In this document: positions 27,390 through 35,594 of the stretch, piece after piece | Layout: each line of letters opens with the position of its first letter | Numbering within the stretch: position 1 is the stretch's first letter | Assembly: GCF_003172875.1 (NCBI RefSeq) | Contig: NZ_QGKM01000055.1 | Location: 1 to 64,000 of the forward strand | From: Leucothrix pacifica | Lineage (GTDB): Bacteria; Pseudomonadota; Gammaproteobacteria; Thiotrichales; Thiotrichaceae | Length of the DNA stretch: 64,000 bases | Direction: 5' to 3' | Translations under genes and position numbers: made by a program | Notes under the pieces: generated by a model | Told to the model about the DNA's origin: nothing | Databases searched by the model: none | What the model saw: only the letters and a program-made list of their open reading frames with translations

Positions 27390-28430
27390 TTACTTGCCTT
27401 TCAGCGCTTCATAATCAGCTTCAAAGTCAGCTAATAAGGCTTTTGGATCAGCAATGCCGTTTTCTTTAGCAACCACTTCCCAGTCAGCAATCATTTTCTC
27501 GCGGATTGCTGCTACTTTTGCAACCAAGGCTTCTGAAGGTTCGCTAAAAGTATGGCCTTCATCACGCAGCTTCTTTTCAGCATCAATGTGCTGCTGATTG
27601 AACACTTCACCCCAACGTGCCGCAAATGCTGCACCGGAAATTTCTTCGATGGCTTTCTGATCTGTCTCGCTGAGCTTATTCCATTTCTTTTGGTTCATAA
27701 TCAAGAAGAAACTGGCATCATAGAGGCCTTTTTCGAAAATGGTGTGATGCTTGAGTACGCCGTCCAGACGGAAATTAACCACCGACTCAATGGGGTGCAG
27801 AGAGCCATCAATGACCTTACTCTCTAACATCTCATAAGCCTTGGTCGCTGGTGCCGAAACAGGTATACCGCCCAGATCTTCAATCAGCACTTGCTGGATA
27901 GGCCCACCCATGCGGAATTTCTGACCTTCCATGTCAGCCGGCTCAACAATATCTTTGCTGCCATGATGCATGTGTCCACCACCAAACAAAGAAACACCCA
28001 GCATTTTGACACCGCCATATGCTTTATCAGCCTTTAAATGTTTTTCATAGCTGTTCCACAAAGCGATGGATTGCGCTTTAACATCACGCCCGGAAGATGG
28101 AAACTCAGAAAACCAAATTGATTTAAAACGATCCGGTTCATAGGTAAAATTACCCCAAGTAATATCCGCAACCCCTTTACGCGCTAATTCCCAATGCTTA
28201 GGCGGCGAACCAACGGCTTTTGGTAAGATTCTAACCTCAACACGGCCATCCGTTACCTTTGCAATATCATCTGCCCAGGGCTTCAGAATGTCTTTATAAA
28301 CGAAGTGTGTCGGTGGCACCCAAATTGACATATTCAGTGTTTCAGCGGCCTGTAACGTGGTAGTCAGCAAGCTGCCTGCCAGTAGTGCCGTAGATAATAC
28401 GGTTTGTTTAAACGTGACGCGCATGTTCAT
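27390..28430 (-). CDS. dctP: TRAP transporter substrate-binding protein DctP
   Basis: A 346-residue periplasmic receptor with signal peptide residues 1-28 (TALLAGSLLTTTLQAAE). The conserved Arg region and dimer helix are of DctP type (KFRMGGPIQQVLIEDLGGIP). The ATG at 28430 has AGGAGG five bases upstream; the longer frame adds 23 unlikely residues. Its substrate is probably a carboxylate processed by the co-transcribed M20 enzyme. Confidence 0.92.
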   Translation of the reverse strand: MNMRVTFKQTVLSTALLAGSLLTTTLQAAETLNMSIWVPPTHFVYKDILKPWADDIAKVTDGRVEVRILPKAVGSPPKHWELARKGVADITWGNFTYEPDRFKSIWFSEFPSSGRDVKAQSIALWNSYEKHLKADKAYGGVKMLGVSLFGGGHMHHGSKDIVEPADMEGQKFRMGGPIQQVLIEDLGGIPVSAPATKAYEMLESKVIDGSLHPIESVVNFRLDGVLKHHTIFEKGLYDASFFLIMNQKKWNKLSETDQKAIEEISGAAFAARWGEVFNQQHIDAEKKLRDEGHTFSEPSEALVAKVAAIREKMIADWEVVAKENGIADPKALLADFEADYEALKGK

Positions 28431-28530
28431 AATTCCTCCTAAGGAAATAAGACTAAACGGTGTACTAAACGGCAATACGTTGACGAATAAGCTTTGCAAT
28501 CACCGACGCATTTCCTTTCCCATAAAGTTT

Positions 28531-28569
28531 CTATTAAATACATTCTCATAATGAGACTATATTTAATAG
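28531..28569. promoter_or_regulatory. 39-bp nested palindrome between dctP and marR
   Basis: The outer arms CTATTAAATA (28531-28540) and TATTTAATAG (28560-28569) are exact complements. The inner CTCAT-A-ATGAG (28545-28555) shares the same centre, 28550. This is the expected look of a MarR dimer operator and lies between the divergent dctP and marR genes. Confidence 0.62.
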
Positions 28570-28633
28570 CACATTTTTTTGTGATTTGATACAATTGATG
28601 TAATTAAACTTATTGGTAGAAGTCACAATCAGT

Positions 28634-29143
28634 ATGAGTATGGATCTCAACACCATTTTTCAAAACAGTGCTATGACTCATCGTCTGGATGTACTGGTCG
28701 GCGAGTCCATCCGTCTCAATGACCCCCTGTTTGTAGAGAGCATCGGCTGCACCATTCGTGAGTATCGGGTGCTGCGCATGATCGATGAGCACGGTGGTAT
28801 TGCCTTCAATGAGATTAACCGTATTACCGGGCTGGATCGCAGCTTGGTATCACGCCAAATTCGTACTTTAATCAAACGGGAACTCATCTACCGGGTGAAC
28901 AGTGCAACTGATGCCCGTCGATTTGGCTTGTTTACAACAGAAACAGGTAAGGCTGCTTGCGAACACGGTCGAAAGCTATCGGCTGAAGCTGAAAAAGCCC
29001 TGTTTGAACCGTTGCAGGATAGCGAGCTGGAGCTGCTAAATGGCTTACTGGACAAACTAGTATTTTGGATACGTGATCCGAGCTATAGTGCCCGGGTACA
29101 AACTCTACAACATGCGCAAGAAGAACAACTTACACACGGTTAA
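28634..29143 (+). CDS. MarR family transcriptional regulator
   Basis: About 169 residues with a winged helix: IREYRVLRMIDEHGGIAFNE, recognition region TGLDRSLVSRQIRTLIKREL and wing NSATDARRFGLFTTETG. Divergent from the TRAP-M20 operon, so likely its regulator, responding to the imported acid. The ATG at 28634 is chosen over a TTG at 28613; six bases later there is another ATG. No strong ribosome site is seen. Confidence 0.88.
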   Translation: MSMDLNTIFQNSAMTHRLDVLVGESIRLNDPLFVESIGCTIREYRVLRMIDEHGGIAFNEINRITGLDRSLVSRQIRTLIKRELIYRVNSATDARRFGLFTTETGKAACEHGRKLSAEAEKALFEPLQDSELELLNGLLDKLVFWIRDPSYSARVQTLQHAQEEQLTHG

Positions 29144-29460
29144 GTACTGGAAGCCTCAAAGCCCTCAAAATTAAGGAAAGCCTCATCGATAGAATAGGCT
29201 TCGATACGTGGCGCAAAGGTAGAGAGCACATCCATGACGCGCTGGGATAAGTCACCATATAACGGGTCGTTAGACGAAAACACCGTGACATCGTGCTGCT
29301 TTAATTGTTTTTTGGCTTTGGAATAGGTCTGCCAAGCGCTTTGGTTTCGTTGCTAAGGGCGATAACACAGCCGTCGTTATTCGAAAACACCACAACTGGT
29401 ACCCCGCGGCTCCGGACGAAACATGCGCTCACAGCTGGTATAGGGAAGTTCAGCACAAAG
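29143..29460 (-). pseudogene. umuC/rulB (DNA polymerase V) remnant, frameshifted
   Basis: Minus-strand fragments in shifting frames match the N-terminal part of UmuC in order: YTSCERMFRPEPRG, then VPVVVFSNNDGCVIALSNET, then VTVFSSNDPLYGDLSQRV, then APRIEAYSIDEAFLNF. At least two or three frameshifts separate these pieces, and the remnant ends with a stop just after the catalytic SIDE motif, overlapping the marR end. It begins about 80 bases before the truncated integrase. Related rulB genes are reported integration hot spots for such integrases. Non-functional. Confidence 0.82.
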
Positions 29461-29538
29461 GTACTTAATGCGACATAGAGCAGAGATCGAAAATACCTGA
29501 TAAGTGAAAGAACCAAGTAAGGATTGGTTAATACTAAA

Positions 29539-30132
29539 AAACGAGGAAAAACGCCCATTCTGACTCCAGAAGAAACCCGGCAGTTATTTGATAGCATTCC
29601 GACAGATACTCTGATTGGTTTAAGAGATCGTGCCTTGATTGCTGTGATGGTTTATACCTTCGGCAGAGTGACAGCAGTGACCTCGATGAAGGTGAAAGAT
29701 TATCACCCTGTTGGGAAACGTTGGTGGGTAAGGTTGCATGAAAAAGGCGGCAAACGTCATGAAATGCCTGCTCATCATACATTAGAACAATACTTGGATG
29801 AGTATCTGGACGCGGCAGGCATTCGTGATCAAGCTAAAACCCCCCTATTCCGAACCTTTCAAGGTGGGCGTAAAAGAATAATGACAGCGAACCCAATGCT
29901 ACAAACCTATGGCTGGCAGATGGTTCAACGTAGAGCAACAGCAGCAGGTATCAGAACTAAAATATGTAACCACACGTTTAGAGGTACGGGGATAACTACT
30001 TACTTGAGTAACAACGGTACACTTGAGAAAGCACAACAAATGGCAGCCCATGAGTCACCGAGAACAACCAAACTTTATGACCGCACGAATGATGCTATGT
30101 CACTGGATGAAGTCGAGAAAATTATTATTTAG
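29539..30132 (+). pseudogene. Truncated tyrosine recombinase (second copy)
   Basis: Only the catalytic domain remains: homology to the integrase at 1934 begins at its residue 133 (KRGKTPILTPEETRQLF) and runs to the end. All catalytic residues (Arg, Lys, HxxR, His, Tyr) are present, but the DNA-binding N domain is missing. The frame could start at a TTG at 29524. Bases 29539-29855 are almost identical to 2330-2646, including silent sites, whereas the remainder differs at many third positions. It is in direct orientation with the first copy. Probably inactive alone. Confidence 0.88.
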
Positions 30133-30552
30133 CTGGTGAGGCGTCAACACCACCTTAGCCTATATAAAAGGCCAAATGGGTACTGAGAACCACAGAATCG
30201 CCGCTAAGGTTGTTTTAAGAGAGGGGTTGGTGCTTTGGATTCCTTCCGCACAATGGCAAAGCGTTACTCGAAGCCAAGATTGCTAGCTTCCGGGTGTTGT
30301 AGTTCCCCTGAAAAGGAATTGTGTTCTGATGCCTGATTTGGGTCTATCCCAACAAAGGTAAGAAATAAAGGTTTGTTCTCTCAGCAAATCGGCTTTTGCT
30401 ACTATTTTTTATTATTTGACGACATGTGGCTCTCACGGTATAAAGCAATTTCCTTTAATAATTTTTCATTATATCGGAGCGAGTCTTCGGTCAAGTGCAT
30501 ATTAATCAGATGCTTGTTGACAATAAAAATAAAAATATACACTATTCTTCTT
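30133..30552. other. Non-coding stretch before the copper island
   Basis: No convincing gene. One minus-strand frame interrupted by stops contains FVGIDPNQASEHNS, faintly like the conserved GLDP region of IS110-type transposases, too weak to call. The plus strand near 30430-30550 is AT-rich and should hold the promoter of the small exported protein gene. Confidence 0.4.
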
Positions 30553-30933
30553 ATGAAATATTACTGTCTCATTTTCCTATTACTTATTTCCTTCAATGTA
30601 AACGCCATTGCAGGATCAGTAGTAATGTTAGACATGTCCGTAATGGCGTCTAGCATGATGGAAGAAACGACAATGCAGAAAGAACACATGTCTGTTAGCA
30701 GTGGCCATGCAGAAATACTAAGTATATCGTCAGAGCACGGCCAATCACAAAACTCGCCAAATGATATTTGTGATGAACATCACAACTGTAGTGTTAACTG
30801 TAGTTCAGCAGCACTAATGACGGATATTTCCACTTTCAATGCCCCTCACCGACTCACCTTTGAATCGGATTATCATTTATGGCGTGCACCTAGTACCTAT
30901 TCACGCCTTTTAAGACCCCCCACCTTTGCCTGA
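30553..30933 (+). CDS. Small exported Met/His/Cys-rich protein, copper-island type (copy 1)
   Basis: About 126 residues. The signal peptide is MKYYCLIFLLLISFNVNAIA; the mature part is rich in Met, His and Cys (MLDMSVMASSMMEE, DEHHNCSVNCSSAALMTDI) and ends SRLLRPP. The ATG at 30553 starts the signal peptide; upstream in-frame codons look like non-coding DNA. A clear paralogue lies at 50594 in front of copA, with matching signal peptide, NCSSAAL/HCSAAL segment and C terminus. Its composition suggests periplasmic copper binding. No known function is assigned. Confidence 0.72.
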   Translation: MKYYCLIFLLLISFNVNAIAGSVVMLDMSVMASSMMEETTMQKEHMSVSSGHAEILSISSEHGQSQNSPNDICDEHHNCSVNCSSAALMTDISTFNAPHRLTFESDYHLWRAPSTYSRLLRPPTFA

Positions 30934-31096
30934 ATCTTCTAAGCACATTACGTCTATTTAAAAAACACGTTTTGGCTGCTTAAACTCGGTTACTCCTTAA
31001 TTTATGGCGCTTAAAAAAGCGTTAACACTAGGCACTATTTCGCCCTAAGTGTTTAATGAATTCACTGCCAATCTCAATAAAATATTTGAGTTCACT

Positions 31097-33148
31097 ATGA
31101 GAAACAAATCAACAGATAAATGTGTTGAAAATCCAAAACACCTTCAGTTTATACAAGACTTCGCTTCGGTTTTTAGATGGAGCCAAGTTCTTCTGCTGCT
31201 AGTGTTGTTGACCGTGGGTGTTTCTCATGCCCAATCATCGCCGGACAATCCATCACTCAACACTCTTCAATCTGTGTTAGGAGAAACACAACCTAATATT
31301 TCTAGCTCTTCACTGATAGCTAATGACACCGCTGGTTCTATGGGGCTTTTACAATCTGCCGGTTTTTTAGGATTTGGAGGAGGTTCGGATGATCAGGGAA
31401 TACTTCCACCCGATAAAGCCTATAGCGGAAGCGTTTCTTTGATCGGTGGGGAGCTGATAGAGGTCTTTTTTGCCATCAGGGATTGTTGTTATCTCTACAA
31501 GGATAAATTTACATTTGCGACTGATTCGGTTGGCCTGACGCTCGGGCAACCCAACTTTCCAGAAGGTAGCGACTATTCTGATGCTTTCTATGGCGACATG
31601 AAAATCTATCGGAAACAGGTGAGGATTACGATTCCAGTCTTTATCGAAAAAGGTCAAACGTCTCCGTTAATGCTTCGTGTTGGGTATCAAGGTTGTGCGG
31701 ATGTAGGTGTGTGTTATCCCCCCCAAAATAAAGTGTTCTCTGTTGATATTTCACCAAGTGGAATTAGCGATGAATCGGCGGCAAACAATCAAGCTGATGG
31801 TAAAAACTCTCCGTTAGGTTACGTGAGCGAACAAGATCGCCTGGCCAACTTTCTGGCGGCAAACGGCGTCTGGTCGTTACCACTTTTTTTCGTCTTAGGT
31901 GTGCTATTGGCTTTTACTCCGTGTGTTCTCCCCATGATCCCTATTCTATCCGGAATTATCACCGCCGATAAAGCCATTACCCAGGGAAAGGCATTTTCAT
32001 TATCCCTTGCTTATGTGTTGGCGATGGCGCTGACGTATTCGTTAATCGGTGTGTTAGCGGTTGCATCAGGTGCAAACCTGCAGGCAGTGTTCCAGCACCC
32101 TGCAGTACTGATAACGTTTAGTGCGTTGTTTGTGTTCTTATCACTTCCCATGTTCGGTGTTTTCGAGCTCCAGCTTCCTGTAGCTTGGCAGAACTGGCTG
32201 ACAAACATAAGTCAGCGCCAGCGGGGAGGTCAATTTATTGGCGTTTCTGTAATGGGCGGTTTGTCGGCACTGATTGTCGGGCCCTGTGTAGCTGCCCCCC
32301 TGATTGGCATATTGACCTACATCACACTGACAGGTGATATGGTTTTTGGAGGATTAACGTTATTTGTACTGGGATTGGGCATGGGCTTGCCATTGCTGGT
32401 TATCGGCACAACAGCGGGTCGATGGGTTCCCCGCGCTGGCCCTTGGATGCAGGTTGTAAAAGCTGGGTTCGGTGTTGGTCTTTTGGCGGTTGCTATTTGG
32501 TTACTAAGCCGAATTTTGCCGACCACTGTAAATATGTTGCTTTGGGCACTGTTGTTGTTAGGTGTAGCTTTCGCGCTAATGTATTTTGGACGAGCCACTA
32601 ACCGAAGCGTGATGCTTATCAGTAGCGCTACGAGCCTAATATCAATGTCTTTAGGAATAGCGCTAATTTGGAGTACGGCTTCAGGTGTGAATGATATCAA
32701 TCAACTCCTGTCATCCCTACCATTTAGAGCTGCGCCTCAAAACTCTCCAGGCTTCGTTGAAAAGCCTGCGTTTACACGGATTAAGTCCTCAGAAGAGCTT
32801 GATGCAAAGTTAAAAGCAGCAGGGCGGCTGAAAAAGCCTGTAATTTTGGACTTCTACGCAGATTGGTGTGTCAGTTGTATAGAAATGGAGCAAAGTACAT
32901 TTCACGATCCAGGCGTTGCCAAGTTGATGTCTCGTTTCACCCTGCTCCAAGCAGATGTGACCAAGAATGATGTAACAGACCAGGCACTGTTGAAACGTTT
33001 TGGCATATTTGGGCCACCAGCGATTCTCTTCTTTCCACCACAAGAAAATGAGATGCGACAATATCGCGCTGTTGGCTTCATGAACGCTAACGATTTCTCA
33101 GCACTGCTTACTACCGTTTTAAACACCAAAAGCATTTCAAATTTGTAG
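31097..33148 (+). CDS. dsbD: Thiol:disulfide interchange protein DsbD
   Basis: About 683 residues. Order: leader (1-54), periplasmic DsbD-alpha domain with the Cys pair in YQGCADVGVCYPP, an eight-helix membrane domain with active cysteines in FTPCVLPMIPILSG and VGPCVAAPLIGIL, and a C-terminal thioredoxin domain with CVSC in FYADWCVSCIEM. It carries electrons from cytoplasmic thioredoxin to the periplasm, keeping copper-handling thiols reduced. The first 25 residues resemble the Tat leader of the CopA oxidase at 51151, and the DNA upstream matches too, so the 5' end looks borrowed. The ATG at 31097 is used for this reason. Confidence 0.93.
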   Translation: MRNKSTDKCVENPKHLQFIQDFASVFRWSQVLLLLVLLTVGVSHAQSSPDNPSLNTLQSVLGETQPNISSSSLIANDTAGSMGLLQSAGFLGFGGGSDDQGILPPDKAYSGSVSLIGGELIEVFFAIRDCCYLYKDKFTFATDSVGLTLGQPNFPEGSDYSDAFYGDMKIYRKQVRITIPVFIEKGQTSPLMLRVGYQGCADVGVCYPPQNKVFSVDISPSGISDESAANNQADGKNSPLGYVSEQDRLANFLAANGVWSLPLFFVLGVLLAFTPCVLPMIPILSGIITADKAITQGKAFSLSLAYVLAMALTYSLIGVLAVASGANLQAVFQHPAVLITFSALFVFLSLPMFGVFELQLPVAWQNWLTNISQRQRGGQFIGVSVMGGLSALIVGPCVAAPLIGILTYITLTGDMVFGGLTLFVLGLGMGLPLLVIGTTAGRWVPRAGPWMQVVKAGFGVGLLAVAIWLLSRILPTTVNMLLWALLLLGVAFALMYFGRATNRSVMLISSATSLISMSLGIALIWSTASGVNDINQLLSSLPFRAAPQNSPGFVEKPAFTRIKSSEELDAKLKAAGRLKKPVILDFYADWCVSCIEMEQSTFHDPGVAKLMSRFTLLQADVTKNDVTDQALLKRFGIFGPPAILFFPPQENEMRQYRAVGFMNANDFSALLTTVLNTKSISNL

Positions 33149-33245
33149 ATATCTTTCAGGAAACTACTATGTTCTGCCAAGCCATTGTCAATCTAAATTA
33201 AAACTGATTAATGAGATTGAGGTGTTTTAACTAAGGAATAATTTT

Positions 33246-33824
33246 ATGATTAACACTTTATACAAACGATACCTATTAGCATTTTCAATACTGTCAATCC
33301 TATTACTTTCAGGCTGTTCAGTCAGGTATGACAATGTGAAACTAGATCCAGATACTAAGCGGACTATATTTACTAAAATGGACACTAAGTCCGCTAAAGA
33401 AATAGCGGACGTTACCAAAGCTCTAATGAAACTGGGATCAAATATCGATCCTGCTGAAGCCAAACTATTGGCACATGAATCTGTAGGCTATCCTAAGGTT
33501 CTGGCCAATAAATACAAGTTGGTTAAACCGCCTTACTTACATAATGTACTGGTTAACTATGGTTATCGAGAAGATGGATTATGCTGGCAATGGACACGAG
33601 ATATGGCCAAACATATCCAGGCCCGAAATTGGAAAAGTTTTGATTTCTTTCATGGAACGGCTAATCGCAGACGCTTCAACGAGCACAATTCACTGGTTGT
33701 TACTGCCAAAGGAAAAGGCGTCCGAGAGGGTATGTTGCTAGATCCATGGAGAAATTCTGGCGAGCTTTATTGGAAAATGACTAAAGATGATCCTAAGTAC
33801 TATTGGACACGTTTCACGAACTAG
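33246..33824 (+). CDS. Lipoprotein of unknown function with a Cys-His-Asp pattern
   Basis: A 192-residue protein with a lipobox LLSG-C24, so probably lipid-anchored. The mature part has C113 (DGLCWQWTRDM), H147 (NEHNSLVVTAKG) and D166 (LLDPWRNSGELYW) in the order and spacing of papain-like/NlpC-P60 folds. I do not recognise a named family. It lies 97 bases after dsbD on the same strand. Its Cys would need a reducing supply such as DsbD. A peptidase or amidase activity is a guess from the pattern. Confidence 0.7.
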   Translation: MINTLYKRYLLAFSILSILLLSGCSVRYDNVKLDPDTKRTIFTKMDTKSAKEIADVTKALMKLGSNIDPAEAKLLAHESVGYPKVLANKYKLVKPPYLHNVLVNYGYREDGLCWQWTRDMAKHIQARNWKSFDFFHGTANRRRFNEHNSLVVTAKGKGVREGMLLDPWRNSGELYWKMTKDDPKYYWTRFTN

Positions 33825-33866
33825 TCTTCTATTGCCTCTAATCAACAGAACATCAAAGGGTATTTT

Positions 33867-34301
33867 ATGTTTTCTATTGGTTCACTCTCCAAAAAAACCG
33901 GTGTAAAAGTACCAACTATTCGATACTACGAACAAATCGGGTTGATTGATCCGGTGGTTCGCACCGAAGGAAATCAAAGACGCTACAGCAATACTGAGCT
34001 GGATCGACTATGTTTCATCCGACATGCACGAGATTTGGGGTTCTCAATTGAAGCGATTAGGAAATTAATTGAGCTTAGTCAGCTACCAGACAAAGTTTGT
34101 GCTGATGCAAATAAGATTGCTCACAAACAACTAATTCGAACCCAAGCTAGAATTGCCAGTTTACAGGGATTAGAAGCTGAATTGATAAGAATTACTAACC
34201 ACTGTAATGGTGATGGTCACATAAGCGAATGTTATGTTTTAAGTTCGTTAGCTGATCATGGGAAGTGCATTTCTGAGCATCGGGAAATGATAATTGAGTA
34301 A
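33867..34301 (+). CDS. MerR family metal-responsive regulator
   Basis: A 144-residue protein. The N-terminal MerR helix-turn-helix is SIGSLSKKTGVKVPTIRYYE, followed by a dimer coiled coil and a Cys/His-rich tail: C near 88 (KVCADANKIAHK), HCNGDGHISECYVLSSLADHGKC. It resembles the regulator at 38596 throughout (same Cys positions). The arrangement fits HmrR/PbrR-like sensors; the metal is not determined. The downstream target is probably the lspA gene, 145 bases on. Confidence 0.85.
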   Translation: MFSIGSLSKKTGVKVPTIRYYEQIGLIDPVVRTEGNQRRYSNTELDRLCFIRHARDLGFSIEAIRKLIELSQLPDKVCADANKIAHKQLIRTQARIASLQGLEAELIRITNHCNGDGHISECYVLSSLADHGKCISEHREMIIE

Positions 34302-34446
34302 GCCTCATCATCAGGTTTAATGTTGCAACAATTTGCATTGTGCGGTTATTGATTTGCCTGTTTTTTACTTTTTAAATAATTCTTTAGAGGTCACATGAAT
34401 AGTCACTTAAGAGAAAGGATAATTATCACTAAAGAGACACATCAGC

Positions 34447-34944
34447 ATGCTTAAGTGGATATGGGTTTCCATCGTAGTGCTTATACTGGACCAGCTCAGT
34501 AAGTGGATGGCTGTCGCTCATCTTGATGAGAGAGTACCTGAGGCTATTTTACCTCATCTAAATTTTACACTAGCCTACAATTATGGTGCAGCATTTAGCT
34601 TTCTAGGGGACCAAAGTGGCTGGCAACGTTGGTTTTTAGTTGTCATATCTTTTGTAGTCAGTGGTTACATCATTTACTGGCTAAGAAAACTGGATAAAAA
34701 CGAGTTTTGGACTGCTATTTCTCTGGCTTTAGTCTTGGGTGGCGCTCTTGGTAATGGGCTTGACAGATTAGTTAGTGGCAGAGTGACTGATTTTATTGAT
34801 CTTTACACCAATTTAGACGTGTTTTTCCTGAGCGATGGTCACTTTGCAATATTTAATGGTGCAGATATTGCGATTACCTTAGGCGCTATACTGCTAGTGG
34901 TTAACAGCTTTGCAACACCTGACGGCGCAGAACTGAGCAAGTAA
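34447..34944 (+). CDS. lspA: Lipoprotein signal peptidase II (copy 1)
   Basis: A 165-residue four-helix inner-membrane aspartic protease that removes prolipoprotein signal peptides. Catalytic Asp residues lie in GNGLDRLVSGRVTDFIDL; YNYGAAFSFLGD is also typical. It is very similar to the second copy at 41487. Housekeeping LspA normally lies in ileS-lspA operons, so both copies here are accessory. LspA homologues (PbrC) also occur in lead-resistance operons next to MerR genes. Confidence 0.93.
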   Translation: MLKWIWVSIVVLILDQLSKWMAVAHLDERVPEAILPHLNFTLAYNYGAAFSFLGDQSGWQRWFLVVISFVVSGYIIYWLRKLDKNEFWTAISLALVLGGALGNGLDRLVSGRVTDFIDLYTNLDVFFLSDGHFAIFNGADIAITLGAILLVVNSFATPDGAELSK

Positions 34945-34982
34945 CAAAGCGGTAAGCTTAACCACAAAAAAGGTATTCAAAC

Positions 34983-35546
34983 ATCGAAACGTTTCTAGAT
35001 TTTATACGTGATTATGGCGTACTCAGCTATAGCCTTCTTTTTGCTTATTGTGCTTTGAAAAGTGGTGCACTTCCTTTGTTTGCGGGTTATGCAGCTCAAG
35101 CTGGCGCATTAGATGTGAGCTGGGTTGCAGCCTCAGTCTTTGCCGGTGGATATTTGGGGGATGAAGCACGCTTTTTCGCTATACGCCATTACGGAGCTGT
35201 TGCCATTGAATCACGACCTCGTTTTTCAAACGCTTTTAAAAAAGCGAAGAAGCTGTTTGATCGTTATGGTGTGGCCTATATTTTTTTGTATCGATACCCT
35301 AAAGGCTTACGCACTGTCGGTGCTTTGCCGATTGGCTTGACGAACATTTCCTGGCGTCGCTTCACGGCACTAAACGCAGCTTCTGCAGCACTTTGGACTT
35401 CTATATTGGTTGGTTCAGGGTATTTATTTGGTGAAAGCATAGGTTATGTTGTTAATGACAATTGGGGAGTGTTTAGCGTTGCCCTTCTGGGTATATTTCT
35501 ACTTCTATCTTTCATCGTTTGGCGACGTTTAGCAAAAATAGAATAA
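34983..35546 (+). CDS. DedA/SNARE-associated family membrane protein, start codon unclear
   Basis: The frame is open from 34962 and reads NIETFLDFIRDYGVLSYSLL before the first conventional start (TTG at 35055). Those residues look like a genuine DedA N-terminal helix, so the true start may be a rare ATC at 34983, which has AAAAAGGT eight bases upstream, or the start has been lost. The rest has the DedA signatures GGYLGDEARFFAIRHYG and YRYPKGLRTVGALPIG. The family moves phospholipids and is linked to membrane stress resistance. Confidence 0.72.
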   Translation: METFLDFIRDYGVLSYSLLFAYCALKSGALPLFAGYAAQAGALDVSWVAASVFAGGYLGDEARFFAIRHYGAVAIESRPRFSNAFKKAKKLFDRYGVAYIFLYRYPKGLRTVGALPIGLTNISWRRFTALNAASAALWTSILVGSGYLFGESIGYVVNDNWGVFSVALLGIFLLLSFIVWRRLAKIE

Positions 35547-35594
35547 TCTCCTTCCTCTGATGATTAACATGCCTAATATTTTACGAGTATCCTC

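Noticed and set aside
29301-29597. 98-codon minus-strand open frame
   Set aside because: It stitches a umuC fragment to antisense of the integrase; the real content is the frameshifted umuC remnant.
30133-30372. Possible IS110-type transposase fragment on the minus strand
   Set aside because: Only a short GIDP-like segment is suggestive and the frame has several stops; not enough to call a mobile element.
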